Source: QQUK01 sp913009765 (GTDB lineage: Bacteria > Zixibacteria > MSB-5A5 > GN15 > FEB-12). From it: a stretch of 11,529 nucleotides of DNA. A program made the translations under genes and the position numbers. Positions 7,433 to 11,529 of this stretch are shown piece by piece (the stretch's first letter is position 1; every line of letters starts with the position of its first letter). The notes under the pieces were generated by a model. It had not been told where the DNA came from. It ran no database searches and saw nothing but the letters and a program-made list of their open reading frames with translations. The stretch spans positions 1 to 11,529 of the forward strand of contig CALCCW010000018.1 of NCBI GenBank assembly GCA_937900185.1, read 5' to 3'.

Positions 7433-8746
7433 ATGAATATGAATTCAGATCTCAAATTACGTCCTGTTCAAAGACTTTCAAAATCTTTTCAACGTTTCTT
7501 TCATTTGGAAGCATCCGGAGGGATAGTGCTTCTTGGTTGCACTATTGCTGCGTTATTAATTGCCAATTCTCCTTTTGCAGCATCATATCATGCTTTTTGG
7601 AATCAGTTACTGAGTTTTACAATTGGTGAATCAGGGATATCATATCCGTTATGGTATTGGGTGAATGATGGTCTTATGGTGATTTTTTTCTTCGTTATTG
7701 GTCTGGAGTTGAAGCGGGAACTTACAACCGGAGAGCTAAGTGAAAAACGCAAAATTATATTACCGGCTGCCGCAGCAATAGGTGGAGCCGTCACACCGGC
7801 AATTATTTTCCTGATATTTCAACATGGCGAACCATCACAGGTTGGTTGGGCAATACCGATGGCAACAGATATTGCTTTTGTTGTTGGTGCTTTAAGTATT
7901 TTAGGTAAACGAGTGCCACATAGTCTTAAAATTTTCCTTTTATCAGTTGCTATCGTCGATGATCTGTTAGCGGTTTCAGTTATTGCTATATTTTTTACTG
8001 AAACTATTCATTTTATTTGGCTTGCCATGTCAGTAGGTGGGTTCGGAGTGATTGTATTGATGAAACAATTGAGAGTACGAAATATCGCAATTTATGTATT
8101 GGCAGGATGTGCTATTTGGCTATTTACACTTAAATCAGGAGTACATCCGACAATAGCAGGTGTGGTGCTTGGCTTGATGACGCCTTCTATTAGTTTGATG
8201 AATCGAAAAACTGCGAAAAATGCTTTGGAATTGCTCGGCTCAGTTTTTTCAAAGAGTGACCGGTCGAGTATTGAGAAGGCGGAATTTGCATTATCTAATA
8301 AGGTGCAATTCACATTGAGGGAATCAATTTCTCCGCTTGAACGTCTTGAATCTGCTTTACATCCATGGGTTGCTTTTGTCATTATGCCTCTTTTTGCTCT
8401 TGCCAATGCTGCTGTTTACCTTGATATATCAAGTTTAAAAGAGTCGTTATCGGTCGCTATTATTCTTGGATTAGTGCTTGGGAAACCTTTAGGAATTCTT
8501 ATTGCTTCATTTGCCGTTGTCGGAATCGGCTGGGCAAAGTTGCCGTCGAATGTAAATTGGCTAACTATGATTGGAGCCGGACTTTTAGCGGGAATTGGTT
8601 TTACTATGTCATTGTTTATCGCATCCCTTGCTCTTAAAGGCAGTTTACTGGAAATATCAAAGGGAGCAATTCTTGTTGGTTCCGGTATTAGTATGTTGTT
8701 AGGTTTTGGACTTTTATTTGTTTCGCTACGGAAAAGAGAGTCATAA
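7433..8746 (+). CDS. nhaA: Na+/H+ antiporter NhaA
   Basis: A 437-residue inner-membrane antiporter that exports Na+ (or Li+) in exchange for H+, giving salt and alkaline-pH tolerance. Family landmarks are LEASGGIVLLG (25-35), FFFVIGLELKRELTTGEL (85-102), IPMATDIAF with Thr145/Asp146 matching the TM IV crossover (E. coli Thr132/Asp133), the ion-binding pair Asp176-Asp177 in VAIVDDLLAV, HPTIAGVVLG (238-247), HPWVAFVIMPLFALANA (310-326) and Lys351 in LGKPLGI, matching the conserved TM X lysine. It is about 50 residues longer than E. coli NhaA (388). Most of the excess is a hydrophilic loop at about 256-308 rich in Lys, Ser and Glu, a variation I recall from non-enteric NhaAs. All key residues are present, so it should be active. 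It probably forms an operon with the upstream CaCA exchanger. Confidence 0.96.
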   Translation: MNMNSDLKLRPVQRLSKSFQRFFHLEASGGIVLLGCTIAALLIANSPFAASYHAFWNQLLSFTIGESGISYPLWYWVNDGLMVIFFFVIGLELKRELTTGELSEKRKIILPAAAAIGGAVTPAIIFLIFQHGEPSQVGWAIPMATDIAFVVGALSILGKRVPHSLKIFLLSVAIVDDLLAVSVIAIFFTETIHFIWLAMSVGGFGVIVLMKQLRVRNIAIYVLAGCAIWLFTLKSGVHPTIAGVVLGLMTPSISLMNRKTAKNALELLGSVFSKSDRSSIEKAEFALSNKVQFTLRESISPLERLESALHPWVAFVIMPLFALANAAVYLDISSLKESLSVAIILGLVLGKPLGILIASFAVVGIGWAKLPSNVNWLTMIGAGLLAGIGFTMSLFIASLALKGSLLEISKGAILVGSGISMLLGFGLLFVSLRKRES

Positions 8747-8771
8747 CCATTGAAAATATAAATTATTGAAT

Positions 8772-8796
8772 TGCAGAGCTGCACTCTTTCTTTTTA
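8772..8796 (+). terminator. Weak terminator candidate after nhaA
   Basis: A 12-bp palindrome, TGCAGAGCTGCA (8772-8783), is followed by a pyrimidine-rich, T-heavy tract (8784-8795), 25 nt after the nhaA stop. The stem is short with a tight loop, so support is modest. Confidence 0.3.
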
Positions 8797-8986
8797 AATT
8801 CCACTAAATCTAATTCCGATATTAGTAAATTCAGCAATATTTTTATTTTGAATCCGTAAGGATATGGATAATATTATATTTAGTCTCTAATTTATGATTT
8901 TGTCGGATTCTATATCCACCTATCGGTGGTTGCATGAACTCGACCTTGTATATTGCTCTTTCATATATCAAGTTTTCAGAAACTCT

Positions 8987-9005
8987 TTTCCGTCGAAGAC
9001 GGAAA
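8987..9005. repeat. Perfect 8-bp hairpin with GAA loop
   Basis: TTTCCGTC (8987-8994) pairs perfectly with GACGGAAA (8998-9005) around GAA. No T-tract follows on either strand. A smaller hairpin (CCACC-TATC-GGTGG, 8916-8929) lies about 60 nt to the left. Confidence 0.5.
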
Positions 9006-9066
9006 CCAGAACAGTAACGTTATAACAATACCTATATAGAGTTATTTATATTCATGGAAACAACTT

Positions 9067-9107
9067 TTTTGCTGTACTCTTATAGATGAATATGGGGTAC
9101 AGCAAAA
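9067..9107. terminator. 11-bp inverted repeat, possible bidirectional terminator or operator
   Basis: TTTTGCTGTAC (9067-9077) and GTACAGCAAAA (9097-9107) are perfect reverse complements 19 nt apart. The stem's own A/T ends give a short U-run on the exit side, AAAA paired with TTTT, which is how many bidirectional terminators between convergent genes look. The 19-nt loop is long for a terminator. It lies 59 nt past the stop of the minus-strand gene. Confidence 0.4.
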
Positions 9108-9165
9108 TGGGTTCGTTTCGGTCATTTTTTGCTTTTTCTGACTTACCTGTTTCTTTACGTAAAAG

Positions 9166-10396
9166 TTAAAACCGTGGGTTTACAATGTTATTGTAAATTG
9201 AACCGAATGAATAACTCATGCCGAACGAAAACCAGTAATTGTAACCGGATGCCAGCTCTCTTTGCCTGAGCAATCTGTCTGCTTCTGATTCACCTACTCC
9301 GCTAAGTGCAATCTGATCTCTCACACGTGAATAGTTTCCATTGAAATTCACAGAAAATCCTTCAAAGAGATTAACAGACGTACCTGCTGAAAAAGTCAAA
9401 CGGTTCCTGTCAAAATCATGTAGATAAACAATCCCATTTAGTGAACTGTATACTGATCCCCAGGGTTGAGTTAGTTCAATTTTGCTTTTCAACCTTGAGA
9501 ATGTCAGCCATTCATGAGTTTTATTGTAAACGGTTCTTTCGATATAATCCATAGCTGAAAGTCCAGGAACGTCGACTTGATTCTTTGTACGGGAAAATGT
9601 TATATTCAAGACCGGCTTCGTTAGAGAAATCAAAATCTTTATTTCCATAAGTGGAAGCAAAGAAATTATAAGCATAGGCAGTAGACCATTTATCATTTAA
9701 ACTAAAAACAAGTTCACCATTGGTACCTTTTCTTCGGTTTATATATAAATCATACCCGGTATCATCTGAAAATTTTTGGTCGCGATAGTTCCAATATAAG
9801 CCGAATTCAATTTTGAAATCTTCTGTTACTCGTCTGGCTTCATAATTGTTCCATAGGTTAATTGAACGGTAGTTTTCGTCACCCTGCATCCAGAAATCGC
9901 CTTTTAATTCAAAAACCCAGTTGTTCCATTTATCTTTAACATCTGCTTGCTTCGTAGGTTTTGTAAACGAAACCGATATATGTTCTGAAAGAGGTGTTTT
10001 GGCAACAAATCTTGTCAGCCCCAGTTTAAAATATTTTACTGTTTTTTTTCTAATAGCATCATCGGTATCAGCTTCTTTTGTGTTAAAAATCAATGTGTCG
10101 GTCATGTTGTCATAGTCATGCTGTCCGATAAATTCAACCATATATTCACGTCCACCGCTTCCGGTGCGTTGTCTAGAGACAAGAATATGAACATCAGCCT
10201 GATTACGATCACGAACGAAATTTACAAATGTAATTTCACGCCGTATGTAGTCATTGTCACAACTTGAACAATCTATATATATTTTTGGGGCTCCTTCTAT
10301 GAGTGTGTCTGTAGCGGGTGTTTCTGTTACTGCCATAGTTAGTTGAAAAAAGAATAGATGTATACCAACAAATCCAATTAGTTTTGCGTACCTCAC
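9166..10396 (-). pseudogene. Secreted outer-membrane beta-barrel protein of unknown function, frameshifted
   Basis: I do not recognise a named gene. Translation begins at GTG 10396 with a signal peptide (MRYAKLIGFV start, FFFQLTMA cleavage site). A soluble domain at about 37-143 follows, opening with YIDCSSCDNDYIRREI and including a Gly-rich RTGSGGREY. Residues from about 155 are alternating aromatic/polar strands typical of a barrel. The first frame stops at 9521 after 291 residues. A second frame, one base off, carries a matching barrel continuation from about YIERTVYNKTHEWL (near 9545) to SYSFGSIYNNIVNPRF at 9166, ending in an aromatic. Together they would make a protein of about 410 residues. 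I recall this CDxDYIRREI...FNNVVNPRF pattern from conserved hypothetical proteins of FCB-type and candidate phyla, with no known function. The break is either a sequencing error, a true frameshift or a small out-of-frame deletion. It is convergent with nhaA and stands alone. Confidence 0.7.
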
Positions 10397-10401
10397 ACAC
10401 T

Positions 10402-10408
10402 ACCTCCT
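10402..10408 (-). promoter_or_regulatory. Strong Shine-Dalgarno of the minus-strand barrel gene
   Basis: Read on the minus strand, AGGAGGT lies 5 nt before the GTG start at 10396. It is the clearest ribosome-binding site in the window and decides in favour of the GTG. It also argues that the broken gene was functional until recently, or that the break is a sequence error. Confidence 0.75.
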
Positions 10409-10414
10409 ATGTAG

Positions 10415-10444
10415 CATATATTTATAACTATATTTATTTGTCTA
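10415..10444 (-). promoter_or_regulatory. Promoter candidate for the barrel gene
   Basis: On the minus strand, TAGACA (10444-10439) is followed after 18 nt by TATATG (10420-10415), within a very A/T-rich stretch just upstream of the Shine-Dalgarno. The match is partial and several overlapping -10-like hexamers exist, so the exact position is uncertain. Confidence 0.3.
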
Positions 10445-10965
10445 TTTTACGAGGATATTTTGAATTAGTTGCGTTTTATACATTATTTGAATTTGTTGTA
10501 GTGAAACAGTATTAGTTATTGGGTGGAAAGTAGTATGAAATTAAAAAGAGCAATGTTACAGGTTGAGTCTGTTCCTGATTCACAGAAAGTAGATTGTCGT
10601 TCCATTGGTTTGGAATCGGAAACTGCGATCTGCTTCTGATACCCTACAATAAGAGAGCAATGCCCTGTCGGTACAAATAGAATCGACTAACATTTAAGAG
10701 ATTCACCATCCTACAAGGGCTAGTTGGTAAAGTCCAAAATGTCACAACCTGAGCAGTCAGGACCCCCTTCCTGACTGTTTAATCGTCGGGAAAAGGTTCC
10801 TCCCGACGACGCATTGTGGAGGTTTATCAACAAGTCTACAAGCTCAGGGTGACCGATTTCACTCAAAATAATCTCTAAAAAAATGTCTCTCTCTATTGTC
10901 AATTTTCTACTCTCATGTTATATATAAGGCTGTTGAAATTTGAATTGATAATAGAAAGCAGATAC
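10445..10965. other. Divergent intergenic region, no convincing gene
   Basis: These 521 nt lie between the divergent barrel gene and the ymdB-like gene. A 34-codon plus-strand frame (10535-10639, MKLKRAMLQVES start) has a purine-rich leader but no recognisable features. A 60-codon minus-strand frame (10720-10902, TTG start) coincides with the palindromic element described separately and is most likely not a protein. The stretch 10640-10736 shows nothing I can interpret. Confidence 0.5.
10737..10859. repeat. Nested palindromic element with terminal inverted repeats and two internal hairpins
   Basis: The outer arms are GTCAC-AA-CCTGAGC (10741-10754) and GCTCAGGGTGAC (10842-10853), complementary over 12 bp with a 2-nt bulge and extendable by AAAT/ATTT (10737-10740 with 10856-10859). 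Inside are two perfect hairpins: CAGTCAGG/CCTGACTG (10754-10761 with 10770-10777, 8-nt loop) and CGTCGGG/CCCGACG (10784-10790 with 10802-10808, 11-nt loop). The whole can fold as a branched cruciform of about 120 nt. It is more G/C-rich than its surroundings. The minus-strand text CACCCTGAGCTTGT is close to a widespread bacterial intergenic repeat motif. Likely a REP/MITE-like repeat, less likely a structured RNA. No clear target-site duplication is visible, and no second copy exists in this window. Confidence 0.6.
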
Positions 10966-11414
10966 ATGTCTGAATTTAAAATAATGTTTGTAGCCGATTT
11001 ATGCGGAAAATCAGGTCGTCAGGCTGCCGCTCATATGATAAAGCCTCTTCGTGAAAAGCATAATATCGACTATGTGATATGCAATGTTGAAAATGCTGCC
11101 GGAGGGTTTGGGGTGACTCCCGAAATGTCAAAAAAAATATTTTCCTACGGTGTAGATATTCAAACATCAGGGAATCATATTTGGGACAGGCAGGAAATTA
11201 TAAAGTATTTTTATACTAAACCTAAGCTCTTAAGACCGGGGAATTATCCAAAAGGAGCTCCCGGTGTTGGTGCAATAATAGATGAAGTAAACGGCGTAAG
11301 GATTGGTGTAATTAACCTTATGGGAAGAACTTACATGCGAGACTTAGACTGTCCCTTTAAGGCTGCCGAGGAAGAAGTTGCTCGGTTAAGAGAAGAAACC
11401 AATTTGATATTTTT
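10966..11414 (+). CDS. ymdB: YmdB-family metallophosphoesterase, N-terminal part (3' truncated by adapter)
   Basis: The family (TIGR00282) consists of dinuclear-metal phosphodiesterases; B. subtilis YmdB hydrolyses 2',3'-cyclic nucleotides and affects biofilm and motility decisions. Visible here from the ATG at 10966: IMFVADLCGKSGR with metal-ligand Asp11, VENAAGGFG with Glu42-Asn43, SGNHIWD with Asn70-His71, LRPGNYPKGAPG (89-100) and INLMGRTYM (116-124). About 149 residues are genomic; the family is usually about 260, so the later His ligands are missing. The frame continues into adapter bases and ends in an artificial DRKSVV tail before a stop at 11434. An in-frame ATG at 10915 would add 17 residues not typical of the family, whose members begin just before the first Asp motif. 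The Shine-Dalgarno is weak (AGAAAG near 10952). Confidence 0.9.
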
Positions 11415-11472
11415 AGATCGGAAGAGCGTCGTGTAGGGAAAGAGTGTAGATCTCGGTGGTCGCCGTATCATG
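11415..11472 (-). other. Illumina P5 / TruSeq adapter, reverse complement (contamination)
   Basis: It starts AGATCGGAAGAGCGTCGTG and ends CGCCGTATCATG. It is the exact reverse complement of 76-133 except for the last base, 11472 (G where T is expected). It marks the right end of genomic DNA. The first bases (AGAT) may also be genuine, because they would fit the expected YmdB codons. Confidence 0.98.
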
Positions 11473-11529
11473 AAAAAAAAAAAAAGAGAAACAGAAGAAG
11501 AAGAAAAAAAGAAAAGGAATACAGCACGA
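11473..11529. other. Poly-A and purine-rich read-through noise
   Basis: A run of 13 A (11473-11485) mirrors the T run outside the left adapter and fits read-through into the flow-cell spacer. The following bases are almost only A and G, typical of late-cycle noise, and hold nothing biological. Confidence 0.85.

Larger units (their letters stand above)
8747..9165. other. Convergent intergenic region with several hairpins
   Basis: This 419-nt stretch separates the 3' ends of nhaA (plus) and the barrel gene (minus). I find no plausible gene on either strand; one minus-strand frame here is a shadow that runs back into nhaA. It contains the T-rich palindrome at 8772, a CCACC/GGTGG hairpin (8916-8929), a TTTCCGTC/GACGGAAA hairpin (8987-9005) and an 11-bp inverted repeat at 9067-9107. 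Together these suit a convergent terminator region, or alternatively a small structured RNA. Confidence 0.5.

Noticed and set aside
8092..8784. Two minus-strand frames of 104 and 122 codons over the end of nhaA
   Set aside because: They overlap the conserved NhaA C-terminal half, have no ribosome binding site, and read as low-information antisense.
10535..10639. A 34-codon plus-strand frame with a purine-rich leader in the divergent gap
   Set aside because: It is too short and has no recognisable domain, signal or membrane segment. It could be real but cannot be supported from sequence alone.
1..11529. CRISPR array, tRNA/rRNA genes, transposases, phage or toxin-antitoxin genes
   Set aside because: Reading both strands gave no regularly spaced repeats, no cloverleaf-like sequence, and no matching protein motifs.
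11473..11529. Purine-rich tail as a polypurine tract or genomic low-complexity repeat
   Set aside because: It lies outside the adapter and starts with an A run mirroring the left T run, so it is sequencing read-through.

Overview
This looks like a complete, untrimmed metagenomic or draft-genome contig. Bases 76-133 are the 58-nt Illumina P5/TruSeq universal adapter, and 11415-11472 is its reverse complement with one mismatch. A poly-T or poly-A run and apparent noise lie outside each adapter. Genuine genomic DNA therefore spans about 134-11414, and the two terminal genes are cut by the sequencing construct, not by biology.

The source is a diderm bacterium with low GC (A+T-rich, by eye well below 45%). 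A TamB-like protein, an Omp85/TamA-like barrel and a second outer-membrane-type barrel imply an outer membrane. The TamA-like protein has no lipobox cysteine, so it is not a TamL-type lipoprotein. The uncharacterised barrel family resembles, from memory, proteins of the FCB group and related candidate phyla. The phylum cannot be settled from this window.

Layout, plus strand first. Positions 134-3658 hold the 3' part of tamB and a full tamA-like gene sharing one base, an outer-membrane assembly unit. Positions 3763-6053 hold an IscS/NifS cysteine desulfurase followed by the tRNA 2-thiouridylase MnmA, so the sulfur donor and the sulfur-using enzyme sit side by side. After a hairpin-containing gap, 6209-8746 holds a CaCA-type cation exchanger and a NhaA Na+/H+ antiporter 21 nt apart, a likely ion-homeostasis operon. 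A 419-nt gap (8747-9165) holds several perfect hairpins between convergent genes.

On the minus strand, 9166-10396 is a secreted beta-barrel protein of unknown function, broken by a frameshift near 9541-9556. It has a GTG start and the clearest Shine-Dalgarno sequence in the window. The roughly 570-nt divergent gap up to 10965 carries a striking nested palindromic element at about 10737-10859. The last gene, from 10966 on the plus strand, is the N-terminal half of a YmdB-family metallophosphoesterase that runs into adapter.

Most genes are ordinary housekeeping or transport functions. The least explained items are the unknown barrel family with its frameshift and the branched palindromic element at 10.74-10.86 kb. 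I saw no CRISPR array, tRNA, rRNA, transposase or phage gene.
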